NCBI RefSeq assembly: GCF_000144625.1
Contig: NC_014376.1
Span: forward strand, 1,054,001-1,118,000
Direction: 5' to 3'
Length of the DNA: 64,000 nucleotides
Source of the DNA: [Clostridium] saccharolyticum WM1
GTDB taxonomy: Bacteria > Bacillota > Clostridia > Lachnospirales > Lachnospiraceae
How positions within the stretch are numbered: the stretch's first letter is position 1; each line of letters begins with the position of its first letter. The position numbers and the translations under genes were made by a program. This document shows, in pieces, positions 1 through 8,276 of this stretch. Under the pieces are notes generated by a model, which saw only the letters and a program-made list of their open reading frames with translations, did not search any database and was not told the DNA's origin.

Positions 1-979
1 GGCAGTCTTGGCCGCTTCCCTGACTGCCTGCGCAGGAAATGGGAATCAGGCAGTAAATATGGAAACATCGGATTTGAAGAAGGTGACCTTTGTCCTGGAC
101 TGGACTCCCAATACCAATCATACAGGGCTTTATGTGGCAAAGGAAAAGGGATATTTTAAGGATGCAGGGCTTGAGGTAGACATCGTCCAGCCGCCGGAAG
201 ACGGAGCCGAGGTACTGGTAGCTTCCGGAAAAGCCCAGTTTGGCATGTCCTTTCAGGATTCCATGGCACCGGCCCTTGTAGGGGAAAATGCTCTTCCCAT
301 TACAGCGGTAGCTGCAGTTATACAGCATAATACTTCCGGTATTATTTCCAGAAAAGGAGAGGGATTGGCATCTCCAAAGGGAATGGAAGGAAAGAATTAT
401 GCCACCTGGGATCTTCCGGTGGAAAAGGCCATGGTCAGGGACGTGGTAGAGGCCGACGGAGGTGATTTTTCCAAGGTACAGCTGGTTCCCAGCACTGTCA
501 CGGACGAGGTTTCCGCCTTAAAGTCAAAAACAGTGGATGCCATCTGGATCTTCTATGCATGGGCAGGCGTGAAGATGGAAGTAGAAGGCCTTGAAACGGA
601 CTATTTTAAGTTTGCTGATTTAAATCCGGTCTTTGATTATTATACTCCTGTGGTTATCGCCGGAAATGAATTTCTAAAGGAGGATCCGGAGACTGCCAGG
701 GCCTTTTTAAGCGCCTTGAGCAAGGGGTATGAAGATGCCCAAAAGAATCCGCAAGAGGCTGCACAAATCTTGCGGAAGGCTGCTCCGGAGCTTGATGAAA
801 AGCTGGTGATGGAAAGTCAGAAATACCTGGCGGACAAGTATCAGGATGACGTAGATGTATGGGGATACATTGACCCGGTACGGTGGAACCGGTTTTATGA
901 ATGGCTGAATGAAAACGGCCTTTCAAGCCCTGAAATTCCGGAAAATACCGGTTTTACCAATGATTTTCTGCCTCAGTAA
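1..979 (+). CDS. NMT1/THI5-like ABC transporter substrate-binding lipoprotein (5' partial)
   Basis: Binding lipoprotein of an ABC importer, probably for a thiamine pyrimidine precursor or similar small heterocycle. The reading frame is open from base 2, so the start codon and most of the signal peptide lie outside the window. The first visible residues give a lipobox (Leu-Thr-Ala-Cys), meaning the mature protein is lipid-anchored outside the membrane. The mature part opens with the NMT1/THI5 pattern (VLDWTPNTNHTGLYVAKEKG) and keeps the periplasmic-binding fold to the end. The ATPase gene follows 95 bases downstream. No permease gene lies between them, so the permease is presumably upstream. 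The ligand is inferred from the family only; aliphatic sulfonates or other amines are possible. Confidence 0.85.
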   Translation, partial: AVLAASLTACAGNGNQAVNMETSDLKKVTFVLDWTPNTNHTGLYVAKEKGYFKDAGLEVDIVQPPEDGAEVLVASGKAQFGMSFQDSMAPALVGENALPITAVAAVIQHNTSGIISRKGEGLASPKGMEGKNYATWDLPVEKAMVRDVVEADGGDFSKVQLVPSTVTDEVSALKSKTVDAIWIFYAWAGVKMEVEGLETDYFKFADLNPVFDYYTPVVIAGNEFLKEDPETARAFLSALSKGYEDAQKNPQEAAQILRKAAPELDEKLVMESQKYLADKYQDDVDVWGYIDPVRWNRFYEWLNENGLSSPEIPENTGFTNDFLPQ

Positions 980-1074
980 GCAGGGAAAGCCATTCACTGT
1001 TCGTCAGATGCAGGAATGCCGCATTCCTGTCAATGGTTTATTTTTTACGAAATAGAAAAATTCAGGAGGTACCC

Positions 1075-1818
1075 ATGGCACAGCTTAAGGCAGAAGGCAT
1101 TACAAAATCCTTTGAGACAAGAACAATACTTAAGGGAGTATCCCTGGAGCTTGGGGAGGGGGAACTGGTATCACTTCTGGGAGTCAGCGGTGGTGGTAAG
1201 ACTACCTTGTTTCATATCATCGCCGGCCTTTCCCTTCCAGATGAAGGACATGTGTATCTGGATGGAGAAGAGATCACCGGAAAGCCGGGGTATGTCAGCT
1301 ATATGCTGCAAAAGGATCTTTTGCTGCCCTACCGCACCATTGTGGATAATGTTGCGCTTCCTCTTCTCATCAAAGGCATGAAGAAAAAGGAGGCTAGGGA
1401 AAAGGCAGGAGAATATTTTAAGCTCTTTGGCCTGGAAGGGACGGAAAGACAGTACCCTTCCCAACTGTCCGGCGGGATGAGACAGAGGGCGGCCCTATTA
1501 AGGACCTACCTGTTTTCAAACTCCGTGGCTCTCCTTGACGAACCTTTTTCTGCCCTTGACATGCTGACAAAGAGAGGCGTTCATGAGTGGTATTTAAAGG
1601 TTATGGAGGATATCCGTCTTTCCACACTTTTTATCACCCATGATATTGATGAAGCCATTCTTTTGTCAGACCGCATCTGCCTGCTGACCGGGTCTCCAGG
1701 CCGGATTACAAAGGAAATCATCATTAATGAACCAAAACCCAGAACAAAGGATTTTAATATTTCGGAAGAATTTTTAAGGTATAAAAGAGAGATATTAAAG
1801 CATTTGGAAGGAATATGA
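1075..1818 (+). CDS. ABC transporter ATP-binding protein (SsuB/TauB/ThiZ type)
   Basis: Cytoplasmic ATPase, 247 aa, that powers the importer whose binding protein lies just upstream. Walker A is GVSGGGKTT near residue 38, the signature is LSGGMRQRAA, Walker B runs into LLDEPFSALD, and the switch His is in FITHDIDEA. Length and motifs match the nitrate/taurine/thiamine-precursor ATPase group. The open frame extends back to 1033, but AGGAGGT at 1063-1069 lies five bases before ATG 1075, which fixes this start. An intrinsic terminator follows directly, so this is the last gene of its operon. Confidence 0.9.
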   Translation: MAQLKAEGITKSFETRTILKGVSLELGEGELVSLLGVSGGGKTTLFHIIAGLSLPDEGHVYLDGEEITGKPGYVSYMLQKDLLLPYRTIVDNVALPLLIKGMKKKEAREKAGEYFKLFGLEGTERQYPSQLSGGMRQRAALLRTYLFSNSVALLDEPFSALDMLTKRGVHEWYLKVMEDIRLSTLFITHDIDEAILLSDRICLLTGSPGRITKEIIINEPKPRTKDFNISEEFLRYKREILKHLEGI

Positions 1819-1824
1819 GATTCG

Positions 1825-1852
1825 GCGGGCTTTTTGAGTCCGCTGTTTTTTT
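1825..1852 (+). terminator. Intrinsic terminator of the NMT1-type ABC operon
   Basis: A 7-bp stem (1825-1831 with 1837-1843, one G-T wobble), a 5-base loop and a T-rich tail to 1852, starting 7 bases after the ATPase stop codon. Confidence 0.75.
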
Positions 1853-1886
1853 ATCCTGTCATGTGAAGAAATTGTCAAAAACCTTA

Positions 1887-1915
1887 TTGTAAGTATCCAG
1901 TTTATTTTGTATAAT
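1887..1915 (+). promoter_or_regulatory. Sigma-A type promoter of the MerR gene
   Basis: TTGTAA at 1887-1892, a 17-base spacer, then TATAAT at 1910-1915. The -10 box overlaps the ATG at 1907, so that upstream ATG lies before the transcript start and cannot be the start codon of the MerR gene. Confidence 0.7.
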
Positions 1916-1957
1916 AAATACAGAAACAATCATGGTTTACTGCGGAGATTGATGGAT

Positions 1958-2812
1958 ATGATAAAATTGACAAATTTTAATGTTAAAAAAATGACGATTG
2001 GGGAAATGGCAAAAATTAACCGGATATCAGAGCAAACCCTGAGGCTCTATGACCGGGAAGGGTTGTTTTCTCCTCTGTACCGGGATGAAAACACCGGATA
2101 CCGTTACTATGATATCCGCCAAAGCGCCCAGCTTGATATGATCCGGTATATGAAGGCTCTTGGCATGCCCTTAAAGGAGATCCGGGTCCACATGAAAAAG
2201 TGGGATATGGGGCGGGTAAAGCAGCTTCTTAAGGAGAACCGGGATGCCATTGACCAGAAGATTGTGGAACTCAATCTCCAAAAGCGGGCCATTGAACGGA
2301 CCATTGACAGTTATGAACGGTATGAAGCGGCTCCCCCGGACGGGGCCATTGTTCTGGAGTACATACAAAAACGCCGGATGTATGTGAAGGAAACGAAAAC
2401 CAATTTTTACGATTATGAAATCGATGAATACGAGCGCCTTCTGCGCAGCTTAAAAGAGGACATGGCGGCCCGGAATATATCGACCTTTTACTTTGCCAAT
2501 GCGGGAACCATTTTAAAGCGTGAGAATTTTATGAAGAGAAATCTGTATTCTACTCAGGTGTTTGTGTTTGTGGACCAGGAATACGTTGATGAAGAGCTGA
2601 TTACCGTTATCCCTGCAGGATCCTACTTATGCATATACTGTGACCGCTTTTCCAAAGAAAAGGAATATATGGACCGTCTGCTTGCAGCCATTGAAGAAAA
2701 TCATTATACAGTTACAGGAGACTACATTTGCGAGGTCATCGTGGAAATGCCTCTTGACTATAAGGAAAGAGGTATGTTCCTGCGCCTTCAGGTGCCGGTC
2801 CGTATGTCCTGA
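1958..2812 (+). CDS. MerR family transcriptional regulator with effector-binding domain
   Basis: One-component regulator of about 284 aa. The N-terminal winged helix contains the MerR pattern (MTIGEMAKINRISEQTLRLY, then DREGLF and the RYYD wing). A dimerisation coiled coil follows (roughly residues 70-105), then a C-terminal domain resembling the GyrI/BmrR ligand-binding fold. GGAG at 1944-1947 favours ATG 1958 (ATG 1952 also possible). The dehydrogenase gene 100 bases downstream has a promoter with the 19-base spacer typical of MerR targets, so it is the most likely target. The effector is unknown. Confidence 0.85.
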   Translation: MIKLTNFNVKKMTIGEMAKINRISEQTLRLYDREGLFSPLYRDENTGYRYYDIRQSAQLDMIRYMKALGMPLKEIRVHMKKWDMGRVKQLLKENRDAIDQKIVELNLQKRAIERTIDSYERYEAAPPDGAIVLEYIQKRRMYVKETKTNFYDYEIDEYERLLRSLKEDMAARNISTFYFANAGTILKRENFMKRNLYSTQVFVFVDQEYVDEELITVIPAGSYLCIYCDRFSKEKEYMDRLLAAIEENHYTVTGDYICEVIVEMPLDYKERGMFLRLQVPVRMS

Positions 2813-2822
2813 TATTTGGTGA

Positions 2823-2882
2823 TTTTGCTCCATTGACCTGATACCTTCTATAACCTTTATAATGTAGTCATCAGGAGCAAAA
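2823..2882 (+). promoter_or_regulatory. Promoter with 19-base spacer inside an inverted repeat; probable MerR operator
   Basis: TTGACC at 2833-2838 and TATAAT at 2858-2863 are separated by 19 bases, the long spacer that MerR-family activators act on. The promoter is framed by a perfect 9-bp inverted repeat (TTTTGCTCC 2823-2831, GGAGCAAAA 2874-2882). A nested 6-bp repeat (CCTGAT 2837-2842, ATCAGG 2870-2875) lies inside it. Confidence 0.55.
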
Positions 2883-2916
2883 CTCCAAAACAAGTTCTTC
2901 TATAGAAAGGATGACG

Positions 2917-3960
2917 ATGATGATGAATTACGAAAAGATCCGTGTGGTACAGTATGGCTGCGGTAAAATGGCAAAGTATATTTTAAGATACTTATATGAG
3001 AAGGGTGCGGAAATTGTAGGTGCCATTGACGTGAATCCTGATGTGGTAGGCATGGATGTGGGTGAATTTGCAGGCCTTGGATTTAAGATCGGGGTTCCGA
3101 TCCGCAGCGATGCCGATGCAGTTCTGGATGAATGTGATGCCGATATGGCGATCGTAACGCTGTTCAGCTTCATGGATGATGTATATCCTCATTTTGAGAA
3201 ATGCGTTTCCAGAGGGATCAATGTGGTGACCACCTGTGAGGAAGCCATCTATCCATGGACAACTGCTTCCGCCATTACCAACCGCCTGGATGCTCTGGCA
3301 AAAGAAAACGGCTGTACCATTGTTGGTGCCGGGATGCAGGATATTTACTGGATCAACATGATCGGCTGTGTAGCAGGCGGCGTTCACCGGATTGACCGCA
3401 TCGAAGGTGCAGTCAGCTATAATGTGGAGGACTACGGACTGGCTCTTGCAGAGGCTCACGGCGCAGGCATGACCCCTGAGGAATTTGAAGAGAAGATCGC
3501 TCATCCCACCACCTTGGAGCCTTCCTATGTATGGAATTCCAATGAAGCGCTGTGCAACAAGATGGGTTGGACCATTAAATCCCAGACACAGAAATGTGTT
3601 CCTTATTTTTACGACAAAGACTTATATTCCGAGACTCTGGGAGCTACCATTCCCAAAGGCAACTGCATTGGAATGAGTGCGGTTGTTACTACGGAAACCT
3701 TCCAGGGCCCGGTTATTGAGACCCAGTGCATCGGTAAGGTTTACGGCCCGGATGACGGAGACATGTGTGACTGGAAGATCATTGGAGAGCCGGATACTAC
3801 CTTCTTTGTTCAGAAGCCGGCCACGGTGGAGCATACCTGTGCAACGATTGTAAACCGCATTCCAACCATTCTGAATGCCCCCGCAGGGTTTATCACCGTT
3901 GAAAAGCTTGACGATGTTCAGTACTTGTCTTATCCCATCCATTTGTATGTGGAAGCTTAA
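2917..3960 (+). CDS. NAD(P)-dependent oxidoreductase of the 2,4-diaminopentanoate dehydrogenase (Ord) / DapB-like family
   Basis: About 347 aa, cytoplasmic. The N-terminus is a Rossmann fold ([17 protein letters not shown]) with an acidic residue (AIDVNPD) after strand 2, followed by a dihydrodipicolinate-reductase-like catalytic domain. Overall pattern and length resemble 2,4-diaminopentanoate dehydrogenase of clostridial ornithine fermentation. The other genes of that pathway (OraSE, OrtAB) are not nearby, so the substrate is uncertain. Of several in-frame ATGs (2911, 2917, 2920, 2923), AAAGG at 2906-2910 suits 2917 or 2920. The MerR gene upstream and the unusual promoter suggest inducible expression of a single-gene unit. 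Confidence 0.65.
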   Translation: MMMNYEKIRVVQYGCGKMAKYILRYLYEKGAEIVGAIDVNPDVVGMDVGEFAGLGFKIGVPIRSDADAVLDECDADMAIVTLFSFMDDVYPHFEKCVSRGINVVTTCEEAIYPWTTASAITNRLDALAKENGCTIVGAGMQDIYWINMIGCVAGGVHRIDRIEGAVSYNVEDYGLALAEAHGAGMTPEEFEEKIAHPTTLEPSYVWNSNEALCNKMGWTIKSQTQKCVPYFYDKDLYSETLGATIPKGNCIGMSAVVTTETFQGPVIETQCIGKVYGPDDGDMCDWKIIGEPDTTFFVQKPATVEHTCATIVNRIPTILNAPAGFITVEKLDDVQYLSYPIHLYVEA

Positions 3961-3986
3961 GCATCAGAGACATTAAGGAAAAGAAT

Positions 3987-4024
3987 AAAGATCCGCAGAG
4001 GCAACAGACTCTGCGGATCTTTTA
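3987..4024 (+). terminator. Intrinsic terminator after the Ord-like dehydrogenase
   Basis: A perfect 14-bp stem (3987-4000 with 4009-4022), an 8-base loop and a short T tail, 26 bases after the stop codon. Confidence 0.85.
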
Positions 4025-4226
4025 CTGAGAAACAATAGTAAATCCACAAATACATAAAAAAAAGTAATGATTACATGTCGAATGATAATATTAACTGCAT
4101 AAATATAGGGAAATAGCCTTATATTTCCCTCAAATATGATAAAAAAATCATATGCATGACGGTAAAATGATAATAAAAACGACATGAGCCTGACCGTGCA
4201 GTTTTTCTCTCATCCCTTATCATGCT
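4025..4226. other. AT-rich intergenic stretch with two small hairpins
   Basis: No gene seen. It holds a hairpin with AGGGAAATA / TATTTCCCT arms near 4109-4132, and a second with ATATGAT / ATCATAT arms around an A-run near 4135-4153. The role is not evident. It separates the Ord unit from the promoter of the EamA pseudogene. Confidence 0.4.
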
Positions 4227-4254
4227 TTGAAAATACTGGAAGTGATGGTATAAT
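4227..4254 (+). promoter_or_regulatory. Promoter in front of the EamA pseudogene
   Basis: TTGAAA at 4227-4232, a 16-base spacer and TATAAT at 4249-4254. It is well preserved although the gene behind it is broken. Confidence 0.55.
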
Positions 4255-5010
4255 CAAAGGATTTGCACAGAGACAAGGAATATTCCCATGCGCCTTCCGT
4301 AGTGACGGCTGCTTACCGGCTGTTATGGACGGTGGGTCTTATGACACCGGTGGTGTTAGGGAAATCACAGATCCGGGAGGAACTGAAGCGTACGGACAGG
4401 AAAACCATGGCATTGTGCGGGGTGAGCGGAATCTTTCTGTCCCTTCATTTTACGGCATGGTTTGAGTCATGTAAGCAGACCTCTGTGGCAAGCTCAACGG
4501 CAATCGTTTGCACGGAGGTCATCTGGGTGGCAATGGGATTTGTTGTGTTCTTAAAAGGCTGGCTGGGAAAACCTCCTCTGGCAAGCATAGCTGTCACCGT
4601 ATTTGGCAGCCTGCTTATCGCCCTGTCCGATTATTCAGCGGGAGGGGATCATTTGCCGGGAGACGGTCTTGCCCTGGCGGCCGCCGTATTTTCCGCTGTT
4701 TATACGCTCATAGGCCGTAGTACGAAAGGGAATTTCGACAACATCCTACACTTATATCGTTTATGCCTTTTGTGCACTGGCGCTTTGTGCCGTTACGGCA
4801 GGGGCAGGGATTCCTTTCTTTGGGTATGGGCTCAGTTCTACGTGGTAGGGCTTCTCCTGGCGGTATTCTCTAACCTGCTTGGACACAGCATTTTCAGCTG
4901 GTGCTTAAAATACCTATCTCCCTCGTTTGTGTCGGCTTCCAAGCTTTGCGATTGGTAACGGCCATGTTTGCCGTGTTCCTTTATTCTAAAGTGGAGAAAA
5001 ATGGGGAATG
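4255..5010 (+). pseudogene. Decayed EamA/DMT-family membrane transporter
   Basis: Remnant of a 10-TM drug/metabolite transporter. The frame opening at 4263 enters the EamA pattern abruptly (SHAPSVVTAAYRLLWTVGLM), so the first transmembrane segment is missing. Near 4735 the EamA-like reading moves to another frame (TYIVYAFCALALC) and returns near 4835 (YVVGLLLAVFSNLLGHSIFSW). Near 4940 it shifts again: the expected SASKL-AEP-V segment becomes SASKLCDW and stop, while another frame carries a decayed continuation to a TGA about 5010. At least three frameshifts plus 5' loss make function very unlikely. An intact copy elsewhere in the genome cannot be excluded. Confidence 0.8.
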
Positions 5011-5095
5011 ATTTTTCTTGTGATTCCCTTAAAATCGTGTTACCCTAATAACCGTGGAATGATGTTCCATAATATTCAGAAAAGGATTCAAGGCA

Positions 5096-6505
5096 ATGAT
5101 CAGGAAAGGAATTCATGGGATTACGGTGGGAAAGAGCGTTTTCCTTGCAGTCATATTTCTGCTGGCAGGGACAACGATTGCATTGGCAGATGATCCTTCA
5201 AAATTTGTTCCAGGGACCAAAATCAATGGTGTCCTTGTGGGAGGAATGACGGTTGAAGAAGCGAAGATACAGATAGAAGGCTTTTATGGCAGGGAATATC
5301 AGCTCTCGGTGAAGGAGAAGGGCGGCGTAACCGAGGTGATCAGCGGCCCGGAAATCGGCTATCAGGTGGTCCTTACGGAAGGGCTTCAGGCGGTACTGGA
5401 GGAACAGAATGCCGCGGGACGGGTGGCAGGACCTGCCGCAGACAATACCCATACCCAAAAGGGCGTGGTCAGCTATGATGCAGGAAAGCTGAAAGAAAAG
5501 CTGAATTCTCTCTCCTGCATCAGCGGAAAGGATATTACGGTTACGAGGAATGCCCGGATTTCTGACTGGCAGCAGGGAATTCCCTTTGCCATCCTTCCGG
5601 AAGTACAGGGTAACAGCGTGAACCTTGAAAAACTGGAAGCAGCAGTCAAGGCTGCGTTAAATGAAGAACTTCCTCAAATAGACATAGAGGAATCAGGCTG
5701 TTATGATACCGTAACCGTAACCTCAGAGGATGCAGGATTGATCGCCCAACGGGATGCCCTTAACCGCGTAAGGGAAATGGAAATCACCTATGCCTTTGGA
5801 GACCAGTCAGAGGTCTTAAAAGGAGAGGAAATCTGTTCCTGGATATCGGGGATGACGGGAGAGGTGATTAACGTAAGAGGAGATAAGACTTCCGCTTATA
5901 TAAAGGCTCTGGCAGACAAGTATGATACCGCAGGAAAAGAACGGGCATTTCGTGTCACAGATGGAAAAGCCTATCTTCTTCCTGGTTCCTGTGGCCGCAA
6001 GTTGGATCAGACGGGAGAAACCGCTGCCCTGGCTGCTCTCATTCAGACCGGACAAAGCCAGAAAAGGGAACCAAAGTATGTTCAGACAGTGGCTGACCGG
6101 AGCAAAGCCTGGGGCGGGAATTTTGTTGAGATAGATCTGGCGGCCCAGCATGTTTACATGTATAAGGGTGGTGTTCTGGTATGGAATTCCCCCTGTGTAA
6201 CTGGAAATGTTTCCAAAGATAACACAACTCCGGAAGGTATTTTCACCCTTTCCTATAAGGAAACAGACCGGGTCCTGCGGGGAGCGAAACAAGCGGACGG
6301 AACCTACGAATATGAAAGTCATGTGAATTACTGGATGCCGTTTAACGGAGGGATCGGTCTTCATGACGCCAACTGGAGAACCAGGTTCGGCGGAGACATC
6401 TATCAGACAAAGGGAAGCCATGGCTGTGTTAACCTTCCGCCGGATAAGGCAAAGGAATTATACGGCTTGGTCTACTCAGGGATTCCTGTAATTTGCCATT
6501 ATTAA
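5096..6505 (+). CDS. Exported L,D-transpeptidase (YkuD) with PG_binding_4 domain
   Basis: 469 aa cell-wall enzyme that forms 3-3 peptidoglycan cross-links or attaches wall proteins. The N-terminus is a signal peptide or anchor (hydrophobic stretch near residues 14-31, Ala-Leu-Ala before DD). The central part is the repeated PG_binding_4-type domain. The YkuD domain fills the last 130 residues, with the catalytic SHGCVNLP motif (His 442, Cys 444). AAAGGA at 5081-5086 supports ATG 5096. It is a monocistron between a pseudogene and a strong terminator. A paralogue with the same architecture lies at 16380-18077. Confidence 0.9.
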   Translation: MIRKGIHGITVGKSVFLAVIFLLAGTTIALADDPSKFVPGTKINGVLVGGMTVEEAKIQIEGFYGREYQLSVKEKGGVTEVISGPEIGYQVVLTEGLQAVLEEQNAAGRVAGPAADNTHTQKGVVSYDAGKLKEKLNSLSCISGKDITVTRNARISDWQQGIPFAILPEVQGNSVNLEKLEAAVKAALNEELPQIDIEESGCYDTVTVTSEDAGLIAQRDALNRVREMEITYAFGDQSEVLKGEEICSWISGMTGEVINVRGDKTSAYIKALADKYDTAGKERAFRVTDGKAYLLPGSCGRKLDQTGETAALAALIQTGQSQKREPKYVQTVADRSKAWGGNFVEIDLAAQHVYMYKGGVLVWNSPCVTGNVSKDNTTPEGIFTLSYKETDRVLRGAKQADGTYEYESHVNYWMPFNGGIGLHDANWRTRFGGDIYQTKGSHGCVNLPPDKAKELYGLVYSGIPVICHY

Positions 6506-6558
6506 TCAGGAGAATAATAAGAAAAGTAATCGTACGTCAAGAGTAATGGAAATGAAGC

Positions 6559-6611
6559 GGGCCGCTGCAAAAATAAGTAAGCAATCACTTATTTTTGCAG
6601 CGGCCCTTTTT
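6559..6611 (+). terminator. Strong intrinsic terminator after the first YkuD gene
   Basis: Perfect 20-bp stem (6559-6578 with 6587-6606), 8-base loop, then TTTTT at 6607-6611. Confidence 0.9.
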
Positions 6612-6830
6612 GGCATCGTGTTTTTCCATCGGCTCTATCCCTTTTTCAACCATTGGTTCCAGACTCAGTGGCCATATTCCATAACGTGAAAAATATTACT
6701 ATTATAGTAACAAATAATAAAATATGTGATAGTATCCGTATATACTTGAAACTATTTACATGCGAAATGAAATGAAGTATCATTAGGCCATCAGAAGAGG
6801 ACAACAAAAATGTAGAAAAGGAGAAAATCA
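6612..6830 (+). promoter_or_regulatory. Upstream region of the GH4/PTS unit with palindromic operator candidate
   Basis: No gene seen. It contains the palindrome TTACTA-TTA-TAGTAA at 6696-6710. A related half-site (ATAGTA) lies near 6729-6734, inside an AT-rich stretch where the promoter must be. No single -35/-10 pair stands out. RpiR regulators commonly bind short palindromes near such promoters, so this is a candidate site for the RpiR proteins encoded nearby. Confidence 0.4.
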
Positions 6831-8156
6831 ATGAAAGCATTTCGTGTTTGTATCGTCGGAGGGGGAAGCACCTTTACACTTGGATTCCTGAAGTCATTTG
6901 TCAGACTGAGGGAAGCGTTTCCCCTAAAGAAGCTGGTGCTCTTTGACATAGACAGCGACCGCCAGGAGCCCATTGGAAAGTACGGTGAGATTCTCTTTAA
7001 GGAGCGGTTTCCGGAGCTGGATTTCTCTTATACCACGGATATCCGGGAAGCCTATGAAGGAATGGATTTCGTGTTCATGCAGATGCGCGCCGGAGGACTT
7101 CCCATGCGGGCAAAGGATGAACACATTCCCCTTAGCATGGGACTGGTGGGACAGGAAACCTGCGGGGCAGGCGGTATGGCCTATGGTCTTCGGTCTTGTG
7201 TGGACATGATCAAGGCGGTACACCAAATCCGTACCTATGCGCCGGAAGCATGGATCCTGAATTATTCCAATCCGGCAGCTATTGTGGCGGAAGCGCTCCG
7301 CAGGGAATTTCCGGATGACAAGAGAATTTTAAACATCTGTGACCAGCCGGAAAACGTAGTCCGCTCCTGCAGCAGGCTTTTACAGTGCAGTTGGGAGGAT
7401 TTGGATCCGGTATATTTCGGACTGAATCACTATGGCTGGTTTACCCATATGTATGATATCCGTACAGGGGAAGACCTGCTTCCAAAGATCAGGGAAATGG
7501 TTGCCCGGAACGGCTTCCTGCCCCAGGATGCGGAGCAAAGGGACAAATCCTGGCTGGATACCTATGGAATGGTGAAGACCATTATGGAGGATTTTCCGCA
7601 ATTTCTTCCGAATACCTATGACCAGTATTATTTGTATCCGGAATACAAGGCCAGCCATCTGGATCCTGACTTTACCAGGGCCGATGAGGTGATGGCAGGA
7701 AGAGAAAAACGGGTATTCGGGGAATGCGCAGAGGTGATCCGGGAAGGAAGGCTGGGAGACAAGTTTGATGAGATCTCCGATGCCCATGCGGAAATGATGA
7801 TCAAGGTTGCGGAATCCATTGCTTATAATAAGAATGACAGGCATATTATGATCGTGGAAAATAACGGAGCCATTGCCAATATGCAAAATGATGCCATGGT
7901 AGAGGTGGTGTGCGAGCTTGGAGCAAATGGCCCGCGCCCCATGAGGGTGGGAAATATTCCCCAGTTCTATCTGGGACTTCTGGTAAACCAGGTATCCTGT
8001 GAAAAGCTGATCGTAGATGCATATTTTGAGAATTCCTATCAAAAGGCTCTGGAGGCATTTACCTTAAACCGGCTGATCAACGATGGAAAAAAGGCAAGAA
8101 AGGTGCTTGATGCTTTGATTGAGGCTAATAAAGGCATGTGGCCGGAGTTAAAATAA
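6831..8156 (+). CDS. Glycoside hydrolase family 4, 6-phospho-alpha-glucosidase type
   Basis: 441 aa cytoplasmic enzyme that hydrolyses phosphorylated alpha-glucosides (such as maltose 6'-phosphate) made by the PTS, using NAD and a metal. The N-terminal nucleotide-binding motif is VCIVGGGSTFT. A CDxP motif (Cys 170, Asp 171, Pro 173) is the alpha-specific variant in GH4, whereas beta-specific members have CN(V/I)P. GLNHYGW follows as in MalH/GlvA. Length equals MalH/GlvA. RBS GGAG lies before ATG 6831. The PTS permease follows 120 bases downstream, supporting a shared substrate. Confidence 0.9.
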   Translation: MKAFRVCIVGGGSTFTLGFLKSFVRLREAFPLKKLVLFDIDSDRQEPIGKYGEILFKERFPELDFSYTTDIREAYEGMDFVFMQMRAGGLPMRAKDEHIPLSMGLVGQETCGAGGMAYGLRSCVDMIKAVHQIRTYAPEAWILNYSNPAAIVAEALRREFPDDKRILNICDQPENVVRSCSRLLQCSWEDLDPVYFGLNHYGWFTHMYDIRTGEDLLPKIREMVARNGFLPQDAEQRDKSWLDTYGMVKTIMEDFPQFLPNTYDQYYLYPEYKASHLDPDFTRADEVMAGREKRVFGECAEVIREGRLGDKFDEISDAHAEMMIKVAESIAYNKNDRHIMIVENNGAIANMQNDAMVEVVCELGANGPRPMRVGNIPQFYLGLLVNQVSCEKLIVDAYFENSYQKALEAFTLNRLINDGKKARKVLDALIEANKGMWPELK

Positions 8157-8234
8157 GGGGATACGGCAGAAGGAAGTTGAAGGGATTGAGATGAAATATG
8201 CTCACCCGGGAAAACATAAGAAAACAGGATGTAA

Positions 8235-8261
8235 CGCCGCAGCAAAAGGGTGACTGCGGCG
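8235..8261 (+). promoter_or_regulatory. GC-rich hairpin abutting the RBS of the PTS gene
   Basis: CGCCGCAG at 8235-8242 pairs with CTGCGGCG at 8254-8261. The 3' arm touches GGGAGAGG, the ribosome binding site of the next gene. It may set the ratio of permease to hydrolase or protect a processed mRNA end. No T tract follows, so it is not a terminator. Confidence 0.5.
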
Positions 8262-8276
8262 GGAGAGGATATTATC

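Noticed and set aside
5816..6421. 201-codon open frame on the minus strand
   Set aside because: Lies entirely inside the YkuD gene, with no ribosome binding site and no protein-like pattern. It is a shadow frame.
7380..8042. 220-codon open frame on the minus strand
   Set aside because: Antisense to the GH4 gene, whose motifs are intact. Composition (Ile/His-rich) is typical of an antisense shadow.
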